From Pseudoselenomonas ruminantium (GTDB taxonomy: Bacteria; Bacillota; Negativicutes; Selenomonadales; Selenomonadaceae): 64,000 nucleotides of DNA. Positions 35,731-44,645 of this stretch are shown piece by piece. The first letter of the stretch is position 1; each line of letters begins with the position of its first letter. A model generated the notes under the pieces. That model had not been told where the DNA came from and made no database searches. It was given only the letters and a program-made list of their open reading frames with translations. A program made the position numbers and the translations under genes. The stretch is from contig NZ_FNJQ01000001.1 in NCBI RefSeq assembly GCF_900104055.1, positions 124,001 to 188,000 of the forward strand, read 5' to 3'.

Positions 35731-36747
35731 TCAATATCCTTTTTTATTTTTTTCCACCGTCCGGCCCATCGGCGGCATGAAAATCTCTTCAAAAAGAGCC
35801 ACCGCATAGCTGTCTGTGAGCCCGGCCACATAGTCCGTGACGATCTGCTGCCGTCCCCAGCGGGCTTCGCGCTGGATGAACTCCACCGGCAGTTCTCCTG
35901 TATGCTGCAGGAAGTAATGATAGAGCTCCTTCAGGACAAAGGAAGCCTGCTCACGTTCCCGCGAAAGCTGGTCCGAATGATAGATATGCTCGAACATGAA
36001 GTTCCGGAATACATCCATGACCTGCTTGATGGCCGGCGACTGCAAGATTTCGCCGGTGCCCTGCGAGGTCATGATCATATCCGCCACCATGCTCGTAATC
36101 ATCCGCGAAGTATCCGGTCCCAATTTCGCATAGACCTCTGCAGGCAGATCACCGGGCTTCAAAAGCCCCGCCCGCAGGCTGTCATCATAATCATGGCAGA
36201 GATAGGCAATGCGGTCAGCCGTGCGCACGATACGGCCTTCCAGCGTCTTGGGCAAATGCCTGCCCGTATGATTGACAATGCCGTCCTTGACCTCAAAGGT
36301 CAGATTGAGCCCCTGACCGCTCCGCTCCAGATACTCCACCACCCGCAGGCTCTGCTCGTTATGGGTGAAATGCCCCGTTAGCTCGGCCATCACCGACTCA
36401 CCGGCATGGCCAAAGGGCGTATGCCCCACATCATGTCCTAATGCAATGGCCTCTGCCAGATCCTCATTGAGCTGCAGCCCCCGGGCAATGGTCCGGGAAA
36501 TCTGCGCCACTTCGAGGCTGTGCGTCATACGGGTGCGGTAGTGGTCACCGGCCACGATATAGACCTGCGTCTTATGCTTCAAGCGGCGGAAGCATTTGGA
36601 ATGGAGGATGCGGTCCCTGTCGCGTTGGAATTTCGTGCGAAAATCGCATTCCTCCATGGGGTATTTGCGTCTTGCCTCCCGGCTCTTGGCTGCCAGAGGC
36701 GACAAAATCCTATATTCCTGTTCCTCCGTGCGTTCCCTGATTTTCAT
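35731..36747 (-). CDS. dgt: dGTPase-like HD-domain triphosphohydrolase
   Basis: 338 residues from ATG 36747 behind a perfect GGAGGTGA. The HD motifs are CFRRLKHKTQVYIVAGDHYRTRMTH (His), AIALGHDVGHTPFGHAGE (HD) and RTADRIAYLCHDYDD (Asp). Family members release triphosphate from deoxynucleoside triphosphates, often as tetramers or hexamers with allosteric control. The gene lies upstream of dnaG-rpoD with a 160-bp AT-rich gap, a common Firmicute neighbourhood. Confidence 0.92.
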   Translation of the reverse strand: MKIRERTEEQEYRILSPLAAKSREARRKYPMEECDFRTKFQRDRDRILHSKCFRRLKHKTQVYIVAGDHYRTRMTHSLEVAQISRTIARGLQLNEDLAEAIALGHDVGHTPFGHAGESVMAELTGHFTHNEQSLRVVEYLERSGQGLNLTFEVKDGIVNHTGRHLPKTLEGRIVRTADRIAYLCHDYDDSLRAGLLKPGDLPAEVYAKLGPDTSRMITSMVADMIMTSQGTGEILQSPAIKQVMDVFRNFMFEHIYHSDQLSREREQASFVLKELYHYFLQHTGELPVEFIQREARWGRQQIVTDYVAGLTDSYAVALFEEIFMPPMGRTVEKNKKGY

Positions 36748-36847
36748 TTCTGTCACCTCCGTTAATTTGCTGAAATTCTCACTCAATATTATACACGAAT
36801 TGGCGCAAATGAAAAGCGGAGGTTATCCCTCCGCCCTGCATACGGCC

Positions 36848-37447
36848 TCAGCCGATATAAGTCACTTCATTGCCTTTGATATTCACGATATTGCGGTTGG
36901 GCAGCCCATCCGGCATATCCGGATAGCCCAGGCTCAGGGAAGCAAACACCCATTCATTCTCAGCCATGCCCAGTTCATGCAGATAGTCCAGCAGCACTGG
37001 ATTGTCCTGCAGCCAGCGCAGCTGATTGATCCAGCAGGCGCCCAGGTCCAAAGCATTGGCCGCCAGCAGCATGTTTTCCATGGCCGCGCAGGCATCTGCC
37101 ATATTATTGCCATAGTCTTTCTTATTGGCTACCACAATCAGCACCGGGGCATTGTACTTGAAGACGTAATTACCCTTCTTGGACAGCTTGATGGCGCCGC
37201 CAATATTGGCTTCATTATCCGGTGTAATCTCCATCTTGGCAAACTCGGACTGCACGAGCTCCACCAATCTATCCAATACTGCGGCATCGCGGATCACCAG
37301 AAAGTGATTCGTGTTCTTGCTCTTACCGCTAGGTGCCCGGCGGCCTGCTTCGATAACTTTCTCCAACAAATCATCGGCCACCATCTCCGGTTTGAACTTG
37401 CGGGTACTGTGCCGGGTAGCAATTACATGCAATGCGTCTTTTTCCAT
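36848..37447 (-). CDS. Nitroreductase-family FMN flavoprotein
   Basis: 199 residues. The N-terminal IATRHSTRKFKPE and RRAPSGKSKNTNHFLVI are the FMN-binding signature; NMADACAAMENMLLAANALDLGACWIN is the family dimer-helix block. It should be a soluble NAD(P)H-dependent reductase; the substrate is unknown. AGGAGATATC directly precedes the ATG, and only eight bases separate it from dhaM, so it is the last gene of the dihydroxyacetone kinase operon. Whether it works with that pathway is unclear. Confidence 0.88.
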   Translation of the reverse strand: MEKDALHVIATRHSTRKFKPEMVADDLLEKVIEAGRRAPSGKSKNTNHFLVIRDAAVLDRLVELVQSEFAKMEITPDNEANIGGAIKLSKKGNYVFKYNAPVLIVVANKKDYGNNMADACAAMENMLLAANALDLGACWINQLRWLQDNPVLLDYLHELGMAENEWVFASLSLGYPDMPDGLPNRNIVNIKGNEVTYIG

Positions 37448-37455
37448 GATATCTC

Positions 37456-37842
37456 CTATTCCGGGAACTTACGGACATTGTAAGCTTCCTTGATCTTGAC
37501 CGCCAATTCTTCCAGGGTAATGCCGCCGGTGGATTCCACGGCTGCCAGCACGGCGCCTTCCACCAGAGGACAATCCAGCATCATGACCTTCTTGTCCTCC
37601 ATATCCTCCACCACGATTTCCGTGGTCATCACGGCACTGCCCATATCCATCAGCACGGCTACGCCGTCTTCTGAATAGACTTCTTCCACAGCCGCACTAA
37701 TCCTGGCATAGCTTGTCCCCAGCTCCCCATCTTCCAGACCGCCAGCTGCTGCCAGTGGCGCGTTTGGTGCCATCATCCTGGCGATTTCCACCACTCCTGC
37801 TGCTAATTTTTCGCTGTGTGATACGATTACTATCCCGACCAA
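37456..37842 (-). CDS. dhaM: PTS-dependent dihydroxyacetone kinase, phosphoryl donor subunit DhaM
   Basis: 128 residues with a TTG start behind GGGGGGAG. It is an EIIA-mannose-like fold with the phospho-accepting His9 in VIVSHSEKLA and the typical VAVLMDMGSAVMTTEI block. It passes phosphate from HPr to ADP bound on DhaL. It consists only of the EIIA-like domain; the HPr and EI-like fusions seen in enterobacterial DhaM are absent. It overlaps no gene and sits 46 bases after dhaL. Confidence 0.93.
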   Translation of the reverse strand: MVGIVIVSHSEKLAAGVVEIARMMAPNAPLAAAGGLEDGELGTSYARISAAVEEVYSEDGVAVLMDMGSAVMTTEIVVEDMEDKKVMMLDCPLVEGAVLAAVESTGGITLEELAVKIKEAYNVRKFPE

Positions 37843-37888
37843 ATTTCTCCCCCCACCGAGAAAACTTCTACATCCTTTTCAAAAAGGC

Positions 37889-38512
37889 CTATAGACATTT
37901 TACCATTTCTTCGAGCATATATAAAGAGGATGTTGCCCCCGGGTCCTGATGGCCAATGCTGCGCTCACCTAAATAGCTGGCCCGGCCCTTGGTGGCAATG
38001 ATGGTCTTGGTGTATTCCACGCCCTCTTTGGCTGCGGCCACGGCTTTTTCCAAAGCTTCCTTGAGTTCCGCGCCGCCATCTATGGCTTCAGACAAGGCCT
38101 TATAAGCCGGACAAAGGGCATCGAGCATGGTCTTTTCGCCAGGTTCGGATTTGCCCCGCATCTTGATGCCGCCAATGGCTGCTTCCATCGCGGCGGCAAA
38201 GTCGGCGGCGCTGGCCTCCGTCTTCCCCTTGAGAATATTGCCTGCTTTCATGAACGCCGTACCATACAGCGGGCCCGAGGCGCCGCCCACATGGGAAACC
38301 AGCTGCATCCCCACGCCCTTGAACAGGCCGCCGATATCGCCATTTTCCACTTCCGGTAGTTTTTCCAATACGGCTTTAAAGCCCCGCTCCAGATTGATGC
38401 CGTGGTCGCCATCACCGATTTCATTGTCGAGCTGCGTTAAAAAGTCTTTTTCTGCTTCCATCCGTACGGCAATGGCCCGGATGATTTCTGCTGCTTTTGC
38501 TGTGTCTAACAT
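37889..38512 (-). CDS. dhaL: Dihydroxyacetone kinase ADP-binding subunit DhaL
   Basis: 207 residues. The metal/nucleotide site appears as LDNEIGDGDHGINLERGF with conserved acidic and His residues; HVGGASGPLYGTAF and KPGEKTMLDAL-like (EPGEKTMLDALCPA) motifs follow; GRASYLGERSIGHQDPGATS is near the C-terminus. It holds ADP as a cofactor that is rephosphorylated by DhaM and phosphorylates dihydroxyacetone on DhaK. AGAGGAG precedes the ATG. Confidence 0.96.
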   Translation of the reverse strand: MLDTAKAAEIIRAIAVRMEAEKDFLTQLDNEIGDGDHGINLERGFKAVLEKLPEVENGDIGGLFKGVGMQLVSHVGGASGPLYGTAFMKAGNILKGKTEASAADFAAAMEAAIGGIKMRGKSEPGEKTMLDALCPAYKALSEAIDGGAELKEALEKAVAAAKEGVEYTKTIIATKGRASYLGERSIGHQDPGATSSLYMLEEMVKCL

Positions 38513-38527
38513 GATCTTTCTCTCCTC

Positions 38528-39517
38528 TTAGCGTTTCAGAGCCGGCGTATCTGCCTTGGCATCATAAAGGGTCTTCATTTCCCCATCGAGCCGCAGGAGC
38601 GTCAGGGAAAACCCTGCCATCTCGATGGAGGTCATATAGTTGCCGACCATCGTGTCATAGACCTTGATGCCCTGTTCCTTTAGATAATCCTGCACGAAAT
38701 TGTTGATGATATAGAGTTCCATCAAAGGCGTAGCGCCCATGCCATTGACCAGCACCACGACTTCCTGCCCCTTGTAGTCAATATCGGCCAGGATCTTGTC
38801 CAGCAGTTTCTTGGCCGTTTCATCAGCCGTGCTGAGCTTCTCGCGCGTCGTGCCCGGCTCGCCATGGATGCCGATGCCGATTTCCACTTCATCCTCGGCC
38901 AGTTCAAAGCCCGGTTTACCAGCGGCAGGCACCGTACAAGGAGAAATAGCCATCCCCATCGTGCGGACATTGGCGATGACCTTTTCCGCTACGGCTTTGA
39001 CTTCCGCCAGGCTTGCCCCGGTTTCGGCCTTGGCCCCAGCGATCTTGTGTACCAGCACAGTCCCGGCCACACCACGGCGCCCCGTCGTATAGAGGCTGTC
39101 CTTGACGGCCACATCATCATTGACCACCACATAATCGGCTTCGATGTCCTCATCTTTTGCCATGTCGATGGCCATCTCAAAATTCATCACATCACCGGTG
39201 TAATTCTTGACAATGCAGAGTACGCCCTTGTCCGCAGCCACGGCCTGAATCCCGGCCAGAATCTTATCCGGCGTCGGTGAGGTAAAGACCGCACCAGCCA
39301 CTGCGGCATCGAGCATGCCCTCGCCGACGAAGCCGCCATGTGCCGGTTCGTGCCCGCTGCCACCGCCACTGACTAAAGCAACCTTACCTTCTTTCTTCTG
39401 CGCCCGGACGACGATATTGCCCTCCGCCAATTTCTTCAGTTTCTGGGGGGCTGATTTCACCAGGCCGAGAATCATCTGTTCCTCTACTGAATCTACACCG
39501 TTGATCAGTTTCTTCAT
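38528..39517 (-). CDS. dhaK: Dihydroxyacetone kinase substrate-binding subunit DhaK
   Basis: 329 residues. Substrate-site motifs SGGGSGHEPAHGGFVGEGM and NYTGDVMNFEMA are present, and the His that binds dihydroxyacetone covalently is in GIGIHGEPG. VLVNGMGATPLMELYI is also typical. It is the first gene of dhaKLM plus a nitroreductase gene. The product dihydroxyacetone phosphate enters glycolysis, or feeds NadA. AAGGGAGGA lies upstream of the ATG. Confidence 0.97.
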   Translation of the reverse strand: MKKLINGVDSVEEQMILGLVKSAPQKLKKLAEGNIVVRAQKKEGKVALVSGGGSGHEPAHGGFVGEGMLDAAVAGAVFTSPTPDKILAGIQAVAADKGVLCIVKNYTGDVMNFEMAIDMAKDEDIEADYVVVNDDVAVKDSLYTTGRRGVAGTVLVHKIAGAKAETGASLAEVKAVAEKVIANVRTMGMAISPCTVPAAGKPGFELAEDEVEIGIGIHGEPGTTREKLSTADETAKKLLDKILADIDYKGQEVVVLVNGMGATPLMELYIINNFVQDYLKEQGIKVYDTMVGNYMTSIEMAGFSLTLLRLDGEMKTLYDAKADTPALKR

Positions 39518-39601
39518 TATCCATATCCTCCCTTGGGCCTGCTGCCCTGTTTATACATAACAACAGACAGTTCCCCTCCAGAAACTGCCTGTCTGGTATG
39601 T

Positions 39602-39982
39602 TTATTTGATGACCATTACAGGAATAGGTGATTCCTCAATGACCTTCTGGCTCACGCTGCCAATCAGGGCACCTTTGAAAAGGCCGAGGCCGCGGCTGCC
39701 CATGATGATCATATCGCTGTGTTCCTGTGCAGCCACGCGAATGATGGCCTTGTGGATGCTGCCAGTCTCCACATGCTTGGCAGCCCGCAAATCTTCCGGA
39801 ATCTTCTCCCAGATGCGGTCAAAGACTATATGACTGGGAATGTCCTTGTTGATATTGCTGGACACATAGACAAAATCCAAATCGGCTTTGCATTTCTCTG
39901 CGAGAAAAATCGCCTCATCCACCGCCTTGCAGCCATTAACCGAACCGTCAACGGGCACGAGGATTTTTTGAATCTTCCCCAT
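39602..39982 (-). CDS. Universal stress protein (UspA family)
   Basis: 126 residues, single Usp domain: ILVPVDGSVNGCKAVDEAI at the start, and the ATP-binding G-2x-G-9x-G(S/T) pattern as IMGSRGLGLFKGALIGSVSQKVI near the end, so it probably binds ATP. GGGGAGG precedes the ATG. It lies 84 bases upstream of dhaK on the same strand, with an imperfect hairpin (39549-39595) between them, so it may be a separate unit. Confidence 0.9.
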   Translation of the reverse strand: MGKIQKILVPVDGSVNGCKAVDEAIFLAEKCKADLDFVYVSSNINKDIPSHIVFDRIWEKIPEDLRAAKHVETGSIHKAIIRVAAQEHSDMIIMGSRGLGLFKGALIGSVSQKVIEESPIPVMVIK

Positions 39983-40129
39983 ACTAAAACCTCCCCACGA
40001 GTTTATTCATCACTTTGTTTATTATTTCGCGCCTGCCCGGTATAAATCCTGCAAAACAGCCTGAGAAAATCCACGCTGCACCGACTTTTTCACGCGCTGT
40101 AATTTTTTTGCATATTTAAAAAAAAATGC

Positions 40130-40158
40130 TTGACAGGAGTAGTGATTATCCGTATAAT
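40130..40158 (+). promoter_or_regulatory. Strong promoter of tRNA-Pro
   Basis: Consensus TTGACA and TATAAT separated by 17 bases; the tRNA starts 14 bases after the -10. Confidence 0.85.
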
Positions 40159-40172
40159 ATTTCTTGTGATTG

Positions 40173-40249
<77 letters not shown>

Positions 40250-40260
40250 TTGAGAGGTCA

Positions 40261-40290
40261 AGCCAGTAACTTCGGTTGCTGGCTTTTTTG
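40261..40290 (+). terminator. Terminator of tRNA-Pro
   Basis: AGCCAGTAAC, TTCG tetraloop, GTTGCTGGCT, then six T. Confidence 0.9.
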
Positions 40291-40310
40291 CTATATTGTT
40301 TTAAATTCAT

Positions 40311-40352
40311 TGTGAGCCAATCACATACAAGCAGCCAGCCAGATGCTATAAT
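40311..40352 (+). promoter_or_regulatory. trxA promoter region with a Crp/Fnr-like box
   Basis: TATAAT (40347-40352) has no good -35. TGTGA-N5-TCACA (40311-40325) is centred about 41 bases upstream of the expected start, the position of class II Crp/Fnr activation. The five-base spacer differs from the usual six, so this is tentative. Confidence 0.4.
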
Positions 40353-40397
40353 CAAGGCAATAAGAAAACATGACGCAAATACAAGGAGGAAACGATT

Positions 40398-40706
40398 ATG
40401 GCAACGACAGTCATTACGAAAGATAATTTCCAAGGCGAAGTGCTCGACCAGCAAGGTACGGTACTGATTGACTTCTGGGCAGAATGGTGCGGCCCCTGCC
40501 GGATGCTCTCCCCCGTCATCGATGAAGTCGCCGCAGAGAACCCGTCCATAAAAGTCGGCAAAGTCAATGTGGACGAACAGCAGGAACTTGCCGCCCAGTT
40601 CGGCATCATGAGCATCCCCACCCTGCTCGTATTCAAGAACGGCCAGAAAGTCAACGAATCCCTGGGGCTTATTCCCAAGGAACAGGTGGAAAAACTTATC
40701 GGCTAA
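40398..40706 (+). CDS. trxA: Thioredoxin
   Basis: 102 residues. The active site FWAEWCGPCRML has Cys31 and Cys34; IDFWA, VDEQQELAAQFGIMSIPTLLVF (cis-Pro in SIPT) and GLIPKEQVEKLI complete the fold. It is a general disulfide reductase. AAGGAGG precedes the ATG. It is monocistronic and ends with a terminator at 40737-40771. Confidence 0.97.
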   Translation: MATTVITKDNFQGEVLDQQGTVLIDFWAEWCGPCRMLSPVIDEVAAENPSIKVGKVNVDEQQELAAQFGIMSIPTLLVFKNGQKVNESLGLIPKEQVEKLIG

Positions 40707-40736
40707 AAAGGAAAGTAAAATAATCCCTGATATCTC

Positions 40737-40771
40737 AAAATCCCGCCGGCACTAAATGCCAGCGGGATTTT
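40737..40771 (+). terminator. Terminator of trxA
   Basis: AAAATCCCGC / GCGGGATTTT with CGGC/GCC extension; T run downstream. Confidence 0.8.
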
Positions 40772-40773
40772 GT

Positions 40774-41373
40774 AAATTGCAGTTTATGCGAGCTTAAAAT
40801 AACTTGTTACAACGCAGTGGGGCGGAGGTGGGAATACTTTTGCGCCGCTCGCTAAAATGACCCGCCAGCATAAATAGTGCTTTCTAGTCACCTGCGCCGG
40901 GCAGGCCGGCGGCGCGTATGTTCAGCTCAGTATCTAGCAACTAATGCTTGCGGGCCATCCCTCACTACGTTCGGGCAGTCGCTCGTTTGCGCAAAAGCAT
41001 CCCCACCTCTGCCCAAAGTTACGATTGTATCTGTCTGCCACGTTTCGGCTAGAAGCTGCAATCACATCGATGTTCTTGTTACGGGAGCAACGGTTCGTGT
41101 CGATTGCAAATTCCGTATCTTGGGGCGAACGGGGGCGTGCTTTTGCTGTGGGAGCGACAGTCTGAGCGCAAGCGAAGACCGGCCCGACGCAGGTAATATC
41201 TAGAAAGCACGCTGAAAGACGCGCCGTTGGCCTGCCCGGCGCATCCAGCTAAACAACTCTAAAATTGCAGGGAGGGACGTTTAGCGGAAACAGCAAAAGT
41301 ACGCCCCCGTTCACCCCTGACTACGTATGAACAAGATACTATTCAGCACGTACTAATCAACAAACTGCAATTT
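40774..41373. repeat. Nested ~600-bp inverted-repeat element, apparently non-coding
   Basis: The ends are the perfect 12-bp inverted pair AAATTGCAGTTT (40774-40785) and AAACTGCAATTT (41362-41373). The left half and the reverse complement of the right half stay recognisably similar throughout, for example around GCGCCGGGCAGGCC at both centres. Each half is itself an inverted repeat: 40818-40845 against 40990-41015, and 41120-41149 against 41290-41318. The middle lies near 41060-41080. Frames inside the element do not look like proteins. It resembles two miniature inverted-repeat elements in opposite orientation. Confidence 0.75.
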
Positions 41374-41387
41374 ATATGCGCGCTCTT

Positions 41388-42071
41388 TTATTTTCCAGCC
41401 AATTGTTCCATCGCTTCCCGGTCGATGATCTTGATGCACCCGCGGGAGTTTTTGATCAGACCTTCCTGATTGAAATACTTCACGAGGCGGCTGACCACTT
41501 CCCGGGCCGTGCCCATAAAGCGGGCAATCTGCTCGTGCGTCAGATGGATTTCCTCTGAGCCGTTTTTCTCGCTTTCTTCCAATAAGAAGATGGCGAGCCT
41601 GCGGTCGGCGGAGAAAAACAGGACCTGCTGCATCTTCCAAAGCATATCGGACAGGCGGCTGGTCGCCATCTCATAGCCATAGCATCGCACCAAGAGATTG
41701 CTATCGGATAATTTGCGGAAAGTCGGGGACTTGATCAGCAAAGCTTCTGTATCCTCCTCTGCATCCACATAGACATCAAAGGTCAGGGAATCCAGCACAC
41801 AAGGAGCAGACAGGACGCCCACATCATTGGCAAAGAGCCGATAGAGCGTGACTTCCCGGCCATCTTCCGACATGGTATAGACACGAAGCTGTCCTTTCTT
41901 CAACAGATGCACACCAATGCAGTCCAAAGTTCCCTGATGAACATGTGTTCCTTTAGGATAATGCACAATTTTCGATCCTTCTATCAATCGTTCCTTCTCC
42001 GCCGTTGACAATTGCGGCCAAAAGTCAAAATGCTTGATAAACAGATCCATGAACTCTGATTCTGAGGCCAC
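41388..42071 (-). CDS. Crp/Fnr-family transcriptional regulator
   Basis: 227 residues. The N-terminal cyclic-nucleotide-type beta barrel (about 10-130, including HYPKGTHVHQGTLDCIGVHL and FANDVGVLSA) is followed by a dimer helix and a winged helix-turn-helix (LTHEQIARFMGTAREVVSRL then YFNQEGLI). Four Cys are scattered and not arranged as an Fnr 4Fe-4S ligand set, so a small-molecule or heme ligand is more likely than an iron-sulfur cluster. Crp-like palindromes occur in this window near trxA, prs and the alpha-glucosidase gene. The gene ends 15 bases beyond the large inverted repeat. Confidence 0.9.
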   Translation of the reverse strand: MASESEFMDLFIKHFDFWPQLSTAEKERLIEGSKIVHYPKGTHVHQGTLDCIGVHLLKKGQLRVYTMSEDGREVTLYRLFANDVGVLSAPCVLDSLTFDVYVDAEEDTEALLIKSPTFRKLSDSNLLVRCYGYEMATSRLSDMLWKMQQVLFFSADRRLAIFLLEESEKNGSEEIHLTHEQIARFMGTAREVVSRLVKYFNQEGLIKNSRGCIKIIDREAMEQLAGK

Positions 42072-42101
42072 GAAAATCCCCTCCCCTGTTTAATATCACG
42101 T

Positions 42102-42127
42102 AAAAAAAGCGCCCCCGTAAAGGGGGC
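42102..42127 (-). terminator. Terminator of prs
   Basis: GCCCCC and GGGGGC stem with a 5-nt loop and seven T on the minus strand, between prs and the Crp/Fnr gene. Confidence 0.88.
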
Positions 42128-42163
42128 AACTTTCTGCTGCGTTCTTCCCAATCCCGATAAATC

Positions 42164-43111
42164 TTAGCGGAAGAGCTGGCTTACAGAGCGGTGGCTCTGG
42201 ATGCGCATGATGACATCACCGATTGCATCTGCCAGGGACAACGTCACGAACTTGTCGGAATGTTTTTCCGGCGGCAGCGGAATCGTGTTGGTGATGACCA
42301 GCTTTTCAATGCAGGAATCGTTGATGCGCTGCACAGCCGGATCACTCAGGATAGCATGGGAGCAGGAAGCGAACACACGCTTAGCACCCTGTTTTTCCAG
42401 AGCCTTGGCACCTTCGCAGAGGGAACCAGCCGTATCGACGATATCATCGATGATGATAGCCGTCTTGCCCTTTACATCGCCGATGAGGTTCATAACCTCA
42501 GCGCAGCCCGGTTTCGGACGGCGCTTCTCGATGATGGCGATTGGAGCATGGAGATGGTCAGCCAGTACGCGGGCACGGGTTACGCCGCCCAGGTCCGGGG
42601 ATACAACGACAACATCATCCAGCTTCTGGGAGCGGAAATAGTTGGCAATAGTCGGAGCTGCTGCCAGATGATCCACAGGGATATCGAAGAAGCCCTGGAT
42701 CTGGCCAGCATGGAGGTCTACGGTTACAACGCGGGTTACGCCAGCGGTAGTCATGAGGTTGGCTACCAGCTTTGCAGAAATCGGTTCACGGCCGCGAGTC
42801 TTGCGGTCCTGACGAGCGTAAGCATAGTAGGGAACAACTGCCGTTACGCTATGAGCGGAAGCGCGCTTGCAGGCATCTGCCATGATCAGCAGTTCCATCA
42901 GGTTGTCATTTACCGGATAGGAAGTCGGCTGAATGATGAAGATATCCTTGCCGCGAATGCTCTCGCTGATCATTACCTGGGTTTCACCATTGTTGAAATG
43001 ACCGACATATGCATCGCAAAGATTCACGCCGATGTGATCAGCAATCTCTTTTGCCAGCTGCGGATTAGCGTTACCGGTCAGGATGCATAAGTTTCCAGTG
43101 TCTAAAGCCAT
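42164..43111 (-). CDS. prs: Ribose-phosphate pyrophosphokinase
   Basis: 315 residues from ATG 43111; GGAGG is upstream, and the longer frame begins inside it. Motifs: [55 protein letters not shown], the flexible loop and [18 protein letters not shown], and the PRPP site [15 protein letters not shown]. It makes PRPP from ribose 5-phosphate and ATP for purine, pyrimidine, His, Trp and NAD synthesis, so it feeds both NadC and TrpF. It follows glmU, with its own predicted promoter in between. Confidence 0.97.
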   Translation of the reverse strand: MALDTGNLCILTGNANPQLAKEIADHIGVNLCDAYVGHFNNGETQVMISESIRGKDIFIIQPTSYPVNDNLMELLIMADACKRASAHSVTAVVPYYAYARQDRKTRGREPISAKLVANLMTTAGVTRVVTVDLHAGQIQGFFDIPVDHLAAAPTIANYFRSQKLDDVVVVSPDLGGVTRARVLADHLHAPIAIIEKRRPKPGCAEVMNLIGDVKGKTAIIIDDIVDTAGSLCEGAKALEKQGAKRVFASCSHAILSDPAVQRINDSCIEKLVITNTIPLPPEKHSDKFVTLSLADAIGDVIMRIQSHRSVSQLFR

Positions 43112-43164
43112 TTTGTAAAAGTCCTCCAAATCTTTCTTTTCCTAAAAGTTAACACATCTTGGGG

Positions 43165-43200
43165 AAGTGACACATGTCACTTTCTATCTACAACAGTATA
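43165..43200 (-). promoter_or_regulatory. Predicted prs promoter -10 with downstream inverted repeat
   Basis: TATACT on the minus strand (43200-43195) is followed by the inverted repeat AAGTGACA-CA-TGTCACTT (43165-43182), a few bases after the expected start. The repeat fits a Crp-type box (AGTGA-N6-TCACT) or another repressor site. The -35 is weak. Confidence 0.5.
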
Positions 43201-43259
43201 GCACTGTTTGTATTTAACATAAAGCCCTATTTATGCTTGTTTCGCCAATTATTTGCAAC

Positions 43260-44624
43260 TTATTTGCGCTTGTCAGCCCAGCCTTCGATATTCGTCTGGC
43301 GTGCACGGGCGATAGCCAGGTTGTTGCTGGGCACTTTCTTGGTAATCGTGGAGCCGGCACCGATATAAGCACCATCCTCTACTTCCACAGGTGCCACGAG
43401 GTTGGAGTTGCAGCCAACAAAGGCATCGTTGCCAATCTTCGTGCGGAATTTGGTCTTGCCATCGTAGTTGACGGTAATCGTGCCGCAGCCCATGTTGACG
43501 CCGGAACCCATGTCCGTATCGCCAATGTAGGAAAGATGCGGCAGCTTGGAGCCTTCGCCTACTACAGAGTTCTTGACTTCCACGAAGTTGCCCATCTTGA
43601 CGCCAGCCATCAGGTGGGAGTCCGGACGGATATGGTTGAACTGGCCGAGGATCACGCCGTCATCGATCACGCAGTCATGGTAGTAACCGAACTGTCCCAT
43701 GACGTTGTTTCCCATCTTGACATCCTGCAGGCGGACGCAGGGGCCCACTTCACAGTCCTCACCAATCACGGTATTGCCTTCAATCCAGGTCTGCGGATAG
43801 ATAACCGTATCGCGGCCGACCTTGACATCAGCATCCACATAGGTGGTATCCGGGTCCATGATCGTTACGCCTTCAGCCATCAGTTCTTCATTCTTGCGGC
43901 GGCGCAGGATTTTCTCGGCGCCGGAGAGCTGCAGGCGGGAGTTGATGCCCAGCGTAGACTCATAATCATCCGCAGCCACGGCCCAGATCTTTTCGCCCTG
44001 CTTCTGGAGAATTTCCAGCACGTCCGGCAGATAGTATTCGCCCTGGGCGTTGTCATTGGTCACCTGCTTCAGGGAGTCAAACAATGCGCGGGCATCAAAG
44101 CAGTAGATACCGGAGTTGACTTCCTTCACGGCGCGTTCTGCTTCCGTCGCATCCTTATGCTCCACGATCTTGAGTACGCTGCCGTCTTCAGCACGGATGA
44201 TGCGGCCATAGCCCGTGGCATCCGGCATGATGGCCGTGAGCACCGTAGCCTTGGCCTCTGCCTTTACATGGGACTCGTAGAGATTCTTGAGCAGGTCGCC
44301 CGTCAAAAGCGGCGTATCGCCGCAGAGTACCATGACCGTGCCCTGTTCGTCTTTCAAGAGATCTGCGGTCTGCAGGACTGCATGGCCTGTGCCCAGCTGT
44401 TCCTTCTGCTCGGCAAATTCAATCTCGCTGCCCAGAGCCTTGCGGACTTCTTCACCGCCAAAGCCCGTGACCACGATATTGCGCTTGGCACCGGCAGCCT
44501 TGGCAGCATCGATGACATGCTGCACCATGGACTTGCCGGCTGCCTTATGCAGCACTTTCGGAAGCTTGGATTTCATACGGGTGCCCTTGCCGGCGGCAAG
44601 GATTACAGTTACTAAATCAGACAT
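43260..44624 (-). CDS. glmU: Bifunctional GlcNAc-1-phosphate uridylyltransferase / GlcN-1-phosphate acetyltransferase
   Basis: 454 residues. The N-terminal pyrophosphorylase has LAAGKGTRMKSKLPK and VLCGDTPLLTGDLL; the C-terminal left-handed beta-helix has hexapeptide repeats (DTVIYPQTWIEGNTVIGEDC and onwards) and the acetyl-CoA site (ITVNYDGKTKFRTKIGNDAFVG). It makes UDP-GlcNAc for peptidoglycan and lipopolysaccharide. GAGGAG precedes the ATG, 21 bases after the GntR gene. Confidence 0.97.
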   Translation of the reverse strand: MSDLVTVILAAGKGTRMKSKLPKVLHKAAGKSMVQHVIDAAKAAGAKRNIVVTGFGGEEVRKALGSEIEFAEQKEQLGTGHAVLQTADLLKDEQGTVMVLCGDTPLLTGDLLKNLYESHVKAEAKATVLTAIMPDATGYGRIIRAEDGSVLKIVEHKDATEAERAVKEVNSGIYCFDARALFDSLKQVTNDNAQGEYYLPDVLEILQKQGEKIWAVAADDYESTLGINSRLQLSGAEKILRRRKNEELMAEGVTIMDPDTTYVDADVKVGRDTVIYPQTWIEGNTVIGEDCEVGPCVRLQDVKMGNNVMGQFGYYHDCVIDDGVILGQFNHIRPDSHLMAGVKMGNFVEVKNSVVGEGSKLPHLSYIGDTDMGSGVNMGCGTITVNYDGKTKFRTKIGNDAFVGCNSNLVAPVEVEDGAYIGAGSTITKKVPSNNLAIARARQTNIEGWADKRK

Positions 44625-44645
44625 TTTATCAGTGTCTCCTCACAT

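Noticed and set aside
40877-41203. Open frames inside the large inverted repeat
   Set aside because: Both frames lie within self-complementary DNA, have no ribosome site, and read as Arg/Cys/Ser-rich sequence typical of non-coding GC-rich DNA.
43233-44615. 460-codon plus-strand frame opposite glmU
   Set aside because: It mirrors glmU codon positions and has no recognisable protein features; glmU is complete.
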